Shown here in pieces: positions 11,701 to 23,376 of a DNA stretch of 64,000 nt (position 1 is its first letter; the number at the start of each line of letters is the position of its first letter). This DNA is from Struthio camelus (taxonomy: Eukaryota; Chordata; Aves; Struthioniformes; Struthionidae), in the NCBI RefSeq assembly GCF_040807025.1, contig NC_090946.1:7606001-7670000 (forward strand), written 5' to 3'. The notes beneath the pieces were generated by a model that was not told where the DNA came from, searched no databases, and worked only from the letters and a program-made list of their open reading frames with translations. Position numbers and translations under genes: made by a program.

Positions 11701-14700
11701 AGGAGGTAAGAGACCCAACTCACTGTTTCATTTCTGCCTGCCGCCGTCTCTTTTCCTCCTCCACTTTCTTTTTCCTCTGTTCCTCAGCCTCCTGCTTCTT
11801 CCTGAGGCTTTCTAGTCTCTGCCGCTCCTTCTCCTGGAGGGAGATGAGTTCATACTATACCAATTGCTGGGGCCTGTTTCTACTCTCAGGCTGCTTGTGC
11901 ACAGGCAGCTAGAGGCTAGGCAGCCTGCTAAACAAAGAAGTCACTGTCAGAGCTATAGTCACCCACTCACTGGAACGGGAGGTGAATATTAGGGAAGAGA
12001 GAGTGCAGGTCTGGCAACAATGCTTATTCAACTACAGCAGAAGAGTCATCTGGTTTGGGAGGGAAACATCTTAGCCCTTCAGCGTAACCTACTGTGGAGG
12101 ATCTGTTCAGGCAAGGAAATCAGCCAGCACACCGCTGCAGTAGATGATCTGTAGCAAACATTTCCTGTCTGGGACAGTGGTACCTATACCAGCAGTGGGG
12201 AGAATAGGAAGAGAAGGTGCCCAGCGCAAGTAGTCTTGGGCCTAAAGGCCAAAAGGTTTCTTAGCAGTTCCCAGTGCCAGAACACCTGCAAAGAGATCCT
12301 GCCACCTCACCACCGGCCTGGCCAGTTTACATTCTTGGGGAGAGAACAGAAGGGCTCCAGGGATGCCCGTGCAAGGGGAAAGAGATACCAGTGCCTGTGA
12401 TGCAAGAAGTACAGCCCTTACAATTTTCCAGCCCCTGTGGTTAAGGGTATCAGTACTTACGACAAAGTCTCCCTGTGGAGAGAGGGAGAAAGAGAGAGAG
12501 AGAGAAGGAGACAGAGAAGGGGAAAAAAAGAAGGGGAAAAAAAGACATGCAATAGCGATTAAGGCTTTGGAAACAATACTAGCACCCCCCTTCACAGGGC
12601 ACCAAGCCTGTTCGCAGCAGCAGTTCCTGACCAGCATGTGGACAGGAAACCCACTACCAGACACCACACTGCCTGTATCCCAGCCCAGCAGCAGCCAAGT
12701 ACGCTGCACAAAAGAGCAGATGCCCACTGCACAGAGAAGAGCTTTCCATTTCCTCAGGATTCAATAGTCCCACAACACAAGATGTTTCTGCTGACCATAG
12801 ACAGCAGAAATCTCAGCAGACCAGCTGAGATTTCTCTGCATCTGACAACGGTTTGAGGATTGGTGCTAAAAAATAAGTCAGTGACAGTGTTTGTGGACAA
12901 CAGCCTCCCTCCCTGGGGAGGCTGAAGTAGGACGTGTGAGGCCAATTTGTTATTAGGAGTTGCACTGATCCATGATAGCAGACAGAACCCACAATGTGTT
13001 TATGTGTTTCTAAGCAAACAGTCCCTCCTGCCACTCCCCAAAACTTGACACCTGCCCCCCCCTTCCAGCTCTGCAAGGCAAGGTGGGACTCTGACACACC
13101 TTAAGATCAGGTCGGGTGGGAGTGTTGCGTTTGATGAAATTCCTTATGATGCCCCCACGTCCTGTGGACCCCGGGCTCGCGAGTAGCTGGTTTCTCTGAA
13201 CAGCTTGCAAAAAGTTTTTCAATGGACGAACAACCTAAGAGGAAAGGACAGAGGCAAGTCAGTAACCGCCAGGGAAAGGCTGGCAAAGGAGGACTACGGC
13301 ACCCACTCACCTTGCTAGCTGGAGAGGCAGAAGATGCAGTCTGGTTTGCAGAATTCAGACACTTGTCATCCAAAGGGGAAAGGGCACGACCCCCTTGCTG
13401 CTGCCCGTCCCACATAACACCCATTGCTTGCTTATAGCTTCTCGTCCTGATGGCATTAGGAAGAGGCACGTTAGGTGGCCATCACCAGCCTAAGCAAACA
13501 CATTCCCCAGCCTTGCCAAAAGCATTTACTTCCACGGTTCGCTCCGCCTGGTTGTTGCCACCAGAGGACCTGAGCCTCCTACAGACTCACCAGCCCAGTC
13601 TGTGGCGAACCATCCACTCAGAACAGAGGACAGGAAAGGCACGTGACAGCTTGGCAGAGGAACAGCCAACTTCCAGAGCAGTAATACACCACATCACACC
13701 CACACTCCCACTCCCCACTCTGATTCCCAGCAAGCAAGAGATCTTTGTTACATCCGGTATTAACGAGAAGGACATAAACCACCTAGGCTAGACAGCCTAG
13801 CACACCTCACTGACAGGGTTTCATTTGCCTTATAGATGCTTCAGACACGCAGGTTTACCCGTGTCAGAACCATCTCCGCTTGCATCCTGACTCCAGGGAA
13901 AAAACAGGGGACACTGCTTCATGGCACAGCCTGCGCTCAATGCAGCTGCACTTCGGAGGAAGGCTGCCCAGCTTGACCATCGCACAGTGCGGAGCATCCA
14001 CAGGAGAACAGAGGTTACTGCTACTCCCCTTCCTACCCACTGCCTGCAGCAAATTCACCCTGGCAAAACCCAAAGGGACAGGAGATTGAGGACAAAGCTA
14101 AAGGTAGCAGAAATCTCACACAAAACACTAATAACACAGGCAGTGAGGAAGTCAGGTATTCCAGACACTTGCACCACACAAAAATAAACAGATGAGTCAT
14201 CTACTGGTGTTGCCTTCCAAAACCACTCCCAAGCCACCCCTTTAAGTACCACCCAGAGAATCACATTTAAGCTGCGAGTTAACAGCGCTTTCCTAGCCAA
14301 CTTTGCTGTTTTGTACGTAACCTGAAGCGTCTGCTCTCCAAGCCAGGATCCGAGTCTAGCCCTAAACAAGGCTCAAGAAGCCATAAGGAAAGCCCAAAAC
14401 ACAAAGATTTGACCAAAGCAGATTTCAAAATTACATTGAGGGGGTGGGAGGAGGAGAGACAGGCAAAGCTTTCAACCAAGTCACTTAAAAGGCCAGGTCT
14501 AAGTCCTTCCAGACCACCCCAGCTCATTCCTCCTCCCTGCAAATGCCTCCTACCAGATGCGTGAGGGTTTCTCCTGGAACTCAGCACTGTGGGGTTGCTC
14601 CTGGTTCTCCTTTTGGGATTCGCTATTTGTATTTACATAGCTTCCTGTGGGGGAGGGGGGGGGGAAACCAAAAACTGTAGTTAGCACCATATACAAGGCA

Positions 14701-17700
14701 TCCTGCAGCAAAGGTCTGACTCTTATCTCCAGCTCTCGCGTGCCGAGCCCCACAGAACGAAACTGTACTGAGAAAGGAGAAACTCTGACGACACGACTGC
14801 CTTATATGCTAGTGCTGTATATGTACCTTGCACGCATCCTTCTGAATAGGCACAACTTATCTCACCAAAAAGACTCTTGCTACTTTCTTCTACTCCAGCT
14901 ACAGCTTCTTAAGGGATTATGCAATTTCCATAGGAAATAAACAAAAAGCTTAAAGATCTCTCTCTCTTTGCTTTGAGAGGCATCAAATAAAGAGGACCTG
15001 TAATCCCTTACACTATGTAAGCTCAAGGAGGGAGAGGGATGTCAAGGTGCTGTAACACAACATTCCGCTACCTGGAAGACTTCAGGCCTACCAGTAATCT
15101 CCTTCAAAAATGTCCCTACTCATTCATTACGCTCAGCGATGTCTGACTAGAAAACATCTGTTTCAAGGCTTGGACGTATTTACAAGAGGTCCTTGCTTGA
15201 TCCAATAGCATAGATGTTGTGCTCTCTGGAGATCAAGTGTCTCTGAATAATAACCTTGATTGATCAGAGGTAGTTTTGTTTCCACGCAAGTCCCAGCTTT
15301 TCCACAAACTCTCATATTGACCCTGTGGCTTGTATGTATGTGGCTTCACGAAAAGGCAAGCAAGACCAGATCAACGTTACCTTCATTATTCCCTCTTTGC
15401 TGCTCAGGGGGAGGGAAGTGCTGTGCAGGAGGGCTGGCAGCTTGCATACTCTTGCTTGAAGCAAGGAAGTTTTCAGGAATCTGTAGGAGAAGGAAAGAGG
15501 CATTCTTTTAGCATGGTTCCTCCAAAGGAACAAGGCTACCATGAACCTTGCTGCCCTGGAAAAGCCAGCCACGTCTGACCATACTCCTGCTGCTAGGCCA
15601 GGGATCGCTCCTCTGTCAGAGCTGTGCTGCATATATGTCAACTGGCTGACTCATTTCAGTGACAAGGATCTGCTCATAAAACACCAGCCTCTGCAGGAAA
15701 GACGACATTTGCTCAGCACTTCTCTCACAGAGCAGGATACTTCACTTTGCTCAACCTGGACTCTGAAGTCGATGCACTTCAAGGGTGACAGGCAGCTTCT
15801 ACGCACCTTGGAGATAGTGATTTTCAAACTACAGATACCTGAGTCTTAAAAGAAAGATAAGTCTGTTCAAAGTGTCTCAGGTTATGACACCATTAGGAAC
15901 TTTAGATACCCCTAAGGTACGTTCACAGCAGTACAAAGAACAAGGTCACCGCAGCACAGCATCCTACTGTGTTACCAGGCTGCCTGCGTGTGCATACAGT
16001 TCACGCCTTCCCCTACTCGCTAAGTGGACATCAGCTACTGCTGCCCGTTCCCCCTGCCCTGGACACTTCTGAACTGCACCAGGGAGCTCATCTCAGACAG
16101 AGCCAGCCTCTCTGCTGGGTTAACTCTCACCTAAGCTGGATCAAGACATTTCTGCCAGCTCAAAGGAAGGGATGGGTTCCTTTGTCTTGGTAGCACTACT
16201 GGCTTACGCTAGCTTCATGTGCACGTAGCCTCACTGGCCAAGCAAAGCACCTTAACTTGAACTGTCCTCCTGATTTTTGTAGCTCAAACCAGCCACGCAG
16301 CAAAGACAAGCTAAGAACACACACACAATCAATCACCATGCCCAGCTGACAGGCAAAAGCACACTAAAACCTAGGAACCTGGCCAAGCTCCTCCAAACAG
16401 TCCATCTTTAAGAGGCCTTACCAAGGTACAAAAGGTCTCTGACCACCAGGAGCCAGTGAGCTAACCGGCTGAACTAGCTGTCCAAACGATAGAGGAGCCG
16501 CGCTGTCCAACTCAGCAGCGCCTTCATTTAAGGTGAAGAGATGTGACAGAATAATCCTTCGGCCACGTTTTCCGCTTCCATGGCAAAGCGTCCAACTGCT
16601 CAGCAAAAGGTGTTAACTCAGGAGCTGGCAGGCAAGATTACGTACGGGCAGCCAGCAGGTGAGCTGCTTGGGAGCACAAGACAGACTTACCTTTTCACTT
16701 TGGGGGTTCAGTTCCAGTTCAGGTCTGTAAAAAGAAGGGCCGTTTTAATTATTTCAATTGCCTCTGAAATAGACAAAAACACTACTTTGCCCTTGGGGCC
16801 TCTCTAAGATGACAACAATCAGAAGAGTGAGTTACAAGTAAAAGTACAACGGCGCTAACACACTGGAGCCAAGGAAATACAGGCAAGTGCAAGTATTTCC
16901 AAGGAGAGGCACAAGCCTGTTTCAGCGAGGCCAAACACGGGCGGCGCAATAAATTCTGATGGACCATTGCTTTGCATGGCTGAGCAACGCACTAGTGAGG
17001 TTTGTCCCCTTCTGCAGGGCTTTCATATAGTAGGCAAAAAGGATGCTCCATGAGCCTCAGTTTCATCTGTCCCTTCAAGTCATATCACAGGCTAATTTCC
17101 AGTGCCACAGGGCATCCAGAGGCCGGTAACCGCCAGTAATCCCACAAAAGAATTCACATGGCTTCAGCCAACACCAGGCAGAGGCATTTCTATCAGCCTC
17201 CCAGGCCTTCTGGCATAGGGCTGGACTCTGCAGCGATCAACCTCACTGTACTCCAAACGTTCTTCTGACAAGGAAGGGCTGTGCCTAACACAAACTTTGA
17301 ATATCGACCAGCCCCAAGTGACACCATCACCCAAAACAGTCAATTAAAATAAATCTCAGATCTGTAACATAGCAGTGACCCATATGGGTTCCCTGACAGG
17401 TTTGCTGTGGCTTCTTCCTGCCTGCTTTACAGGGTGACCTCACCTCATGCTGCTGCTCATATCATCTTCCACAAATACCTCCGCGGAGCTTTGACCTGAG
17501 GGAGAAAAGCACACGCAACATTAACTAACTTGGGAATTTCACTCTGAGGCTTCCCAACAGCAGCCACTCGCGTGTGGTAGAGCTCAGAGCCCAGGTCTCT
17601 GGGCAGGCTCCTTCCAGGGAACATAATGATTGCGCATCTCAGCTTTCCACACCAGCTCTGCCACCCTCCTTCGGGTGTCACTGTCAAACTGCTGTAGGCT

Positions 17701-20700
17701 GGGAAGGCACAGAACTGAAAGAGCACCTCCTCTGTCTGCAGACTGCTCCAGCTACACAAACATGCTCGTGCCTGTGTCACACAGACATCATTTCAAAGTC
17801 AACTGACTTCTGCTTCTGCCTCCCTACACAGTCTTATGCAGAGGTTTGGTGGATTTTGGCTGATTTCACCCTCCCCCCCCGCCCATAACACCACTTAGCT
17901 GAAACTGTTATAACAAATGCCCACATGCAGCGTGACTCAAAGCTGACAAAACTAAATACCAAAGGCATTAGTGCCTTATTAGAAGCTAGTCTGTCTTCAG
18001 AAGCAATGATTTCGAAAAGTCCGAACAGCAAAACCTCCCAAGGAGCAGCGAGGGCACGGAATATTGGCTATTCAGTGCTACCAAGAATAGCCTGAATCTC
18101 CAAATTTTGTTTCCTCAGATGATTGTGCTGTTTGGTTCTCAGTCCCATTACTCTATCTTCACCCAAAAAGACATTTAAGCTCCTTTGCCAATTTCAGCCA
18201 AATCTCGTAGAGTGGAGACATTCAGTCTCTGCAGTGATTTTTTTTAAGAGTTGGCAGAAGGCACTTGGATTAAAGCCCCTCCCAAGGGAATGCAATAGCC
18301 TGCTCAGATCAACCTGTTAAGTGGCCAAACTGCACACATAGCTAGAACAAGTCAGATCGCATTTTCCTTTTCCCCTCTCACTTTTTCGGCCATCTGCAGA
18401 CTATGGGAAGCAGCCTCCAGTCCCCATGCCCCTGCAGGTGGGCCCCTCACTCACTACAGCAAAGCAGACAAAGCACAGCCCGAGACTTGGTCTGACAGCA
18501 AGTGAGGGCCTCAAGATCACACCCTAAACAAGTGGAAGCCATGAGGCCTATTGCTGAGGAGACCAGGAGCCAGAGATGTTAATACAGATGAGCAGCTCCA
18601 CAGCTGCCTGCTCCCCACATCAAAGCTGAAAAGCTGATTTGGCCAAACCAGCATACTCAACAGTGGAAAGGAACTTACAGCTCACTCTGCTGGAGGCAGA
18701 GGATGATTCTCGAGCTGCTGCCTTCTTTGAAATGGCCCTGCTGATAGATCTCCGGATCATGCTCTCTCTTTTGCTGGCCAGTGAATATTTTTCTGCCAAG
18801 GAGGACCTACAGCCTTTGTGGGGGCCACCCACAAAGCTTCGGCGCCCAGAGCAACGGCGTGTTTTGGCTCTCATAGCGGTCATTTTGTTGTCAGAGTCCC
18901 GGAAAAGCACGTTTTCTAGGCCTTGAGGAGACCACTTTCCTTGGTCTGTGGCAGGATCTCCATTTCTAGCAGCCTTGGGAGTGGAGGTACTTGCTCCTCT
19001 TCCGGGGGTCTCTTCCCCCTCCCTTGCTGTCTGGCCACCAGGGACCACAGTGACAGATGACACATCAGGCAGCTCAGTAACTCCAGCCCCCGTGGGCAAT
19101 CGCTCTCCTGCGACAGCCTTACCGGCCCCACGTCCTATATTGGCCCTGTCTCCCTTCCCTAACTCGACCTGAGGGAAGTCGCTACAATCCATTTTTGCCA
19201 CTGGAACTTGCGCTTCTGCTGGCCATTTCCCAGTCAGCGCCACTGGCGGTGCTGGAAGCTCTGTTTTAACCCTGGCCTGAGACCCTACTGCAGGGTCGGG
19301 TGTGGACACCTCTTCCCCCAGACTGCTGGGGTTCGGGGGTTGCTCTTTGCTGTGGCGTTTCTGGCAACCTGGCTTGGAAGACACTAGCTTGACGCTGCTT
19401 CTCCTTCTGGACAACCTTAGATAAAAACAATAACGTTATCAAGTGATGCAGAAATCTCCCACTCCCAAATGATTTTGGAGCAAAGAGGAGACAAATTTCA
19501 AAATGAGCCGACTGGCTTCCTCCCTCTGCCCCCTCCTCCCCCCCTTTTATCACAGTTCAATCAACCATGTGAGCTCCCAGATGTGCTCTGGCAGGTTTAG
19601 CTGCAACAATTCAGAAGTTACTGCTCCCCACAGCCTGCAAGATGTTTTTACTTGATGTTACCGTTCTGTGCCATAGGACATATATAGTCTTACTGCAACC
19701 ATGCCCGCTTTCAGCCTGGCATGCTGGATTTACTCACAAATAAAGGTTGTATCACATGGACGTAAACTGCAGCGGTTGAGGTACCGGGACGCTCACTGCT
19801 CTGTGCACAGAGTAACCCTCAGCCCCAGCTGGGGCTGACATTAGGGGACAGTATGTTCAGACAGGTACAACTTAACCCATCCTGTTTGCCCTGAACAAAA
19901 TACACACAGCACAACCAGACAGGAAGGAATTTTGGGCTGAAGATTCGCAGGAACGTTTATACAACTCAGTCTCCCAGGATCAATTTTACGTGGAAATCTC
20001 CCCAGTAAATCTCGCCTAGGAACAGCAGGTTACCCTGCTCTCTAGCAGACTGCCCAGCGTAAAACAGATAAGCACTGGGGAGGCAGGGGCCCAAGCACTG
20101 AGACAACATTCACTGCTCTACATGCAGAGTTTGCAATCAGCTTGGGAAACAGCGATGTCGCAACACATGCGGTATCTGACAGCGCAATCCAGAGGAAGAC
20201 AGCAAAAATGTACATGTATAGTTACGACTCTAAGAAGTTTCTTAAGTTATTGTAATTTAAGGGGAAAAAATATCAGGCTCAGTAACTCTCTCCGGCTATG
20301 TTGCTTCAGTTAATCCTGACTAGTTACGCAGAGGCTTGGGGAACTCCGGCAATGAAATCCCGCTCGCCTGCACTGAGTCGCCAAGAGAGGACAGAACCAT
20401 GCATTTGATCAGCAAGTTGAGGAGATCAGCTGGACCAATATAAAAAGCAAAGGACGATTTCAGCACAATCAAAAGAAAGAAAGCCTCCAGCGCCAAATAA
20501 ACCCAGTGATAGTTACATAAAGGGTGGAGATCAGAAAAAACACAACAGAGAGCTAACATGAAAGTGCACGTCAGGTGGAAAACGTGGCTAAGAAAGCCCA
20601 CTGTGTCATAACCTAGCTAAATTAACAAGGCTTCATGGTCACTGGTGGAAAACCGGCAGTGACTTGTCCTGCAACCAATATTCAAACTGATACCTGCTGC

Positions 20701-22675
20701 CCTCAGTCCACTCTTGGGCTCTTAAATTTCTTATTTTGACCTCTAGCAAAAAGGAGCGACTGTTAAGTGGGAAATCTGAAGTTAAAAACGCACAAAGAAA
20801 TGTGTTAAAAAAAAAAAAAGACATACTGAGCAGAACAGAGAGCAATGGAAAAACAGTCGCCTGACCCCACAGGATATAGTGCAAAGGGCTGAACTTCAGT
20901 ATGAACTTCCTGTTGGCAAATGATCACCATCCTTTTAGGCATTTTGTCCTATCAGGAGGAGAGCTTTTGCAAAACTAACTTTAAACGAGGAGAAACGTAT
21001 GGAAGATTTGTCTTCTTTAGAGGAGCAATCCAGCTGCCACATTTGACTTGGAAACTAACAGGATGTTTTAAGAGCTCTCCCCATTTAGATCTTCAACATT
21101 TTCCTCTCCTGCCCTCCTTAACCACACGCATGCATGAACTTCCCACGCTTCCTTACTATTCTTGCTCTTCTCCCCATCCTCCATGTCTTGTTTTTGACAA
21201 TCTTACAGTTCTAACCCTTCCTGCCCAACTCCTGTGGGCTTTTTCACCATGGTTATCAAATTCTCAGTGCCTTACAACCACAAACAGCTTACTAATGCCT
21301 GTCGGATCAGTAGGTTTTGGTCACACTGCAGTGATTGTCTCCGTGTCTACTCTCAGATCATAGCACACTCTTCCCTGAGGGGAAGGTTACCTTAATTACC
21401 TTGCCACAGACCAGGAGATGGGCAGACGTACAGCTAGTTACTACAAAGCAGTGGCATCAGGCAAGCTATTTAGCATCAAAGCCATCCCCGATTATACCTG
21501 CAGTTAAATCTTGCCCAACATCATCTTGCCTCTGCATCCATTTGCAGACAACTGTCGTCGAGAGGACGGTTCCCTCACCCCCCAAGATAAGCAGGTCTTC
21601 CATATAGTAAGTTTTAGTTTGTTTTCTAGTGACTGATATGACAGAGGAGACAAGGCATTTTTGTACATATTCGGTAACAAGTTCCATTCACAGGTTCTCA
21701 GGCACCAATACAAAGATTCAGGGTGTGAACACCAGGAGCGACCTCAGGCCACAAGGCATGCTGGAAAAATCAAGTAACCTAACAAAAAACCCCAAACAAA
21801 TGAGAAAATAGAGACAAACATTTATTATTCTTTGTTTCTAACCAGAAAAAAAGGAAAGTGAAGGAAACCCAGCAACTGTCTTCCAAACATTCACAACAAA
21901 CACATAAAGTTGACCTATTTTGGAACTAGATAGGTCATATCTAAGTATATTTATTAACTCAGGAAAATAAACTAGCTTTTTTTTTGGGGGGGGGGGTTAC
22001 AATTCAATTTGTTCCACCCTTAAAAGTTTATTTTTCATTTCCTATTTGCTGAAGGTTACAGCCACGCAGCAGAGCCAGAACATGAACCGACCCACCTACC
22101 TCCTCCTGGTTGGCTCCTTGCTTTCATCTTTGAGAGAGGAGGACTGCCTTTTCTTGGGACGCCTCCTCTGCGACGGCGTTTTGGGCACTAACTCAGGTTC
22201 GGCCCCAAAGTTGCTGTTGGGCAGGCAAACGCAAGAAAGACAAGATGGCCTTCCCCTCCCTTGCTCCCCACCCGCCAACCAGGCCATCCGCAAAGTAACA
22301 CACGCTCAAGGAGGCCAGCTGGGTGAGAAACAGGTGAACGAGGTGCAACAGCCACCAAGGTCCCAAACAGAGGCACACAACACACCAAACCACTTGGCAA
22401 CACTACTTTCCTCACAGCAGGCCACCAGGGCACGTGGATTAAGCTTACAGGAGGAGAACGGAAGCTGAAAGTGCTGAGAACAGGGAGCTTTTTTTTTTAG
22501 GAGAGGGAAAAGAGGCCAGCTCCGAGGGCAGCCCCTACCTATCCAGCAGCCTCATGCCCTGCTCCTCAGCCTGCTGCAGCCAGGCCAAGTGCTTGTGCTT
22601 GGCGTCGTGGAGGAACCTGGAGAGCCTCTGCCCACACACCTCCAGCAGCCGCCTGGGGCCATCAGCCTCCGCCAT
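4811..22675 (-). CDS. INCENP paralog (inner centromere protein-like), intact
   Basis: This is a second INCENP gene read on the minus strand, with about 890 codons. Coding exons, from 5' to 3': 22675-22539, 22213-22100, 19415-18679, 17495-17444, 16724-16691, 15480-15381, 14644-14554, 13446-13311, 13234-13100, 12472-12461, 11833-11724, 11308-11197, 9786-9676, 9326-9196, 8991-8913, 7939-7832, 7572-7462, 5756-5600, 5016-4811. All junctions are GT-AG and all phases agree. Exons 1 (137 nt), 2 (114), 4 (52), 5 (34), 9 (135) and the EKERQ exon (110) have exactly the lengths of their counterparts in the plus-strand gene. In this family INCENP scaffolds the chromosomal passenger complex; here the CEN box, PKTPSQ site and IN box are kept, while the middle is divergent. 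Exon 7 (donor) and 8991-8913 (weak similarity) are the least certain. A recent pseudogene is unlikely, because nothing is broken. Confidence 0.9.
7462..7572 (-). CDS. Paralog exon 17, second copy of a duplicated exon
   Basis: This 111-nt, phase 0-0 exon starts EEDSLQEPQ and ends [19 protein letters not shown]. It has an acceptor at TTAACAG and a donor AAAG|GTGAGG. It resembles exon 16 about 260 bp upstream, and both align to the single plus-strand exon at 35747-35857. Because it is symmetric (phase 0), it can be included or skipped without a frameshift. Confidence 0.8.
7832..7939 (-). CDS. Paralog exon 16, first copy of a duplicated exon
   Basis: This 108-nt, phase 0-0 exon starts EEESPKDLY and ends [18 protein letters not shown]. 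The GCAAGCAACCAGAA core and the position of the donor are shared with exon 17 (7572-7462), which points to a tandem exon duplication inside this gene. The sequence carries prolines and little heptad order, unlike the Glu/Lys-rich plus-strand counterpart [16 protein letters not shown]. Confidence 0.8.
8913..11833 (-). CDS. Paralog exons 11-15: eroded single-alpha-helix region
   Basis: The exons are 11833-11724 ([18 protein letters not shown]), 11308-11197 ([18 protein letters not shown]), 9786-9676 ([14 protein letters not shown]), 9326-9196 ([16 protein letters not shown]) and 8991-8913 ([17 protein letters not shown]). In INCENP this highly charged stretch forms a long single alpha helix that binds microtubules and acts as a flexible spacer. 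The first exons match the plus-strand gene closely. The later ones are shorter (131 nt against 173; 79 against 91) and gain helix-breaking prolines. Exon 8991-8913 is called from splice sites, phase and weak similarity only. Confidence 0.78.
12461..12472 (-). CDS. 12-nt microexon (GDFV) of the paralog
   Basis: On the minus strand a tract of CCACAG is followed by GGAGACTTTGTC and then the donor GTAAGT. The four codons read Gly-Asp-Phe-Val. They sit exactly between the exon ending in PDLK and the one starting EKERQ. From memory, human INCENP has an alternative CSFV at the same place, so this is very probably the same alternatively used microexon. An unbroken run of about 70 nt, almost all pyrimidine, lies just upstream. 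Confidence 0.8.
12475..12544. repeat. GA-rich tract, polypyrimidine on the minus strand
   Basis: The plus strand is almost pure purine, mixing (GA)n with GGGGAAAAAAA units. On the transcribed strand of the paralog it is an extended C/T tract ending at the acceptor of the 12-nt microexon, so it may act as a splicing regulatory element as well as being a simple repeat. Confidence 0.85.
13100..13446 (-). CDS. Paralog exons 8-9: conserved pre-helix segment
   Basis: Exon 8 (13446-13311) starts TRSYKQAM and ends SPASK. Exon 9 (13234-13100) reads [18 protein letters not shown] and continues to [11 protein letters not shown]. These match plus-strand exons at 31030-31147 and 31235-31369. The second pair is 135 nt in both genes and is the best-conserved stretch between the IN box and the N-terminus. 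It immediately precedes the microtubule-binding helix. Confidence 0.9.
18679..19415 (-). CDS. Paralog large exon 3, divergent central region
   Basis: This 737-nt exon opens [10 protein letters not shown] and closes SSRVSC, the same ends as plus-strand exon 3 ([11 protein letters not shown] to SSRVNC). Between them the sequence is mostly unalignable apart from [17 protein letters not shown], which is identical in both copies. At the position of the HP1-type PLVEI in the plus-strand gene this copy has PVAKM. The plus-strand GTPTGSR is also absent here. Confidence 0.88.
22100..22675 (-). CDS. Paralog exons 1-2: CEN box and CDK1-type site
   Basis: Exon 1 (22675-22539) starts [18 protein letters not shown] and includes [16 protein letters not shown], matching the CEN-box helix that bundles with survivin and borealin. 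Exon 2 (22213-22100) carries [18 protein letters not shown]. In human INCENP the equivalent threonine (T59 from memory) is a CDK1 target controlling central-spindle transfer; here it is T58. The ATG lies seven bases after a TTTTAG acceptor, which suggests that a non-coding exon precedes it. Confidence 0.9.
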
Positions 22676-22682
22676 GGCCTGC

Positions 22683-22889
22683 CTAAAACACAGCAGGGCA
22701 GGGGGGGGAAAAGGCACTGGCACCCCAAAGCCAGAACAGGCCCGCCACACTCCTCCTCAGAGCCCAGGCACGAGGGCAAGGCCGAGGCGCCCTGAGGAGC
22801 CCGGCCTCGACGCCGAGGAGACCCAACCGCCTCCCTCCCGCCCTCCCTGAGGGGAGGCAGCTCCCGCCCAGGCACAGGCCGCGCCTCAC
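22683..22889 (-). other. Probable 5' UTR intron of the paralog
   Basis: On the minus strand a donor TGCG|GTGAGG follows position 22890, and an acceptor CTGTGTTTTAG ends at 22683, just before GCAGGCCATGG. A non-coding first exon with the ATG in the second is, from memory, also the arrangement of human INCENP. The plus-strand copy shows no equivalent acceptor next to its ATG. Confidence 0.5.
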
Positions 22890-23262
22890 CGCATAACGCC
22901 CTCTCACAACCACAGCCCTTCCCCCCTCTCACCCACCTCCGCGCTGAGGTCATCACGGCCTGCGCCAATCAGAGCGCACGTCCCACCCCCCCCGCCCAGC
23001 CTCTTATTGGCGGTCGCCTCTGCCCATCACTTCCACCTCTCCCTCCCCCCCCCCTTTAAAGCCGCGCAGCCGCCTCGACTCCTTCCCTCCCTTTTCGCTT
23101 TTTAGGCGGAGTCCTCCACGACCACAGATGTCGGCGCCCAGAAGGGCTCGGCTGTTGAGCGCGCCTGCGCCGCCAGCCAATAGGAAGGGCGGGCTCGGGG
23201 CGGCGCGCAGGCGATAGGCCGGCGGGGCGGTGACGCCGGCGGGGCGGTGGGCGAGCGTTAGG

Positions 23263-23268
23263 TTTGAA
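23263..23268 (+). promoter_or_regulatory. CHR-like element TTTGAA
   Basis: GGTTTGAA lies about 110 bp before the canonical INCENP start codon and downstream of three CCAAT boxes. The cell-cycle homology region (consensus TTTGAA) recruits MuvB/DREAM or B-MYB-MuvB and gives G2/M expression. No matching TTCAAA is seen on the other side, between 22676 and 23000, facing the paralog. Confidence 0.55.
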
Positions 23269-23376
23269 TTCCAGGCGCGCGGCGCGGCGGGAAGGCGGAG
23301 CCGGAGCTGGATTCGGGCCGGGCCGGGCCGGGCCGCGCGCGGGTGACGGGCGGTTGGGGCGGGGGCGGCTGAGGCG

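Noticed and set aside
4811-22675. Processed (retro) pseudogene of INCENP
   Set aside because: The copy keeps introns at homologous positions with matching phases, has no poly-A tail or target-site signs, and carries no frameshift or internal stop.
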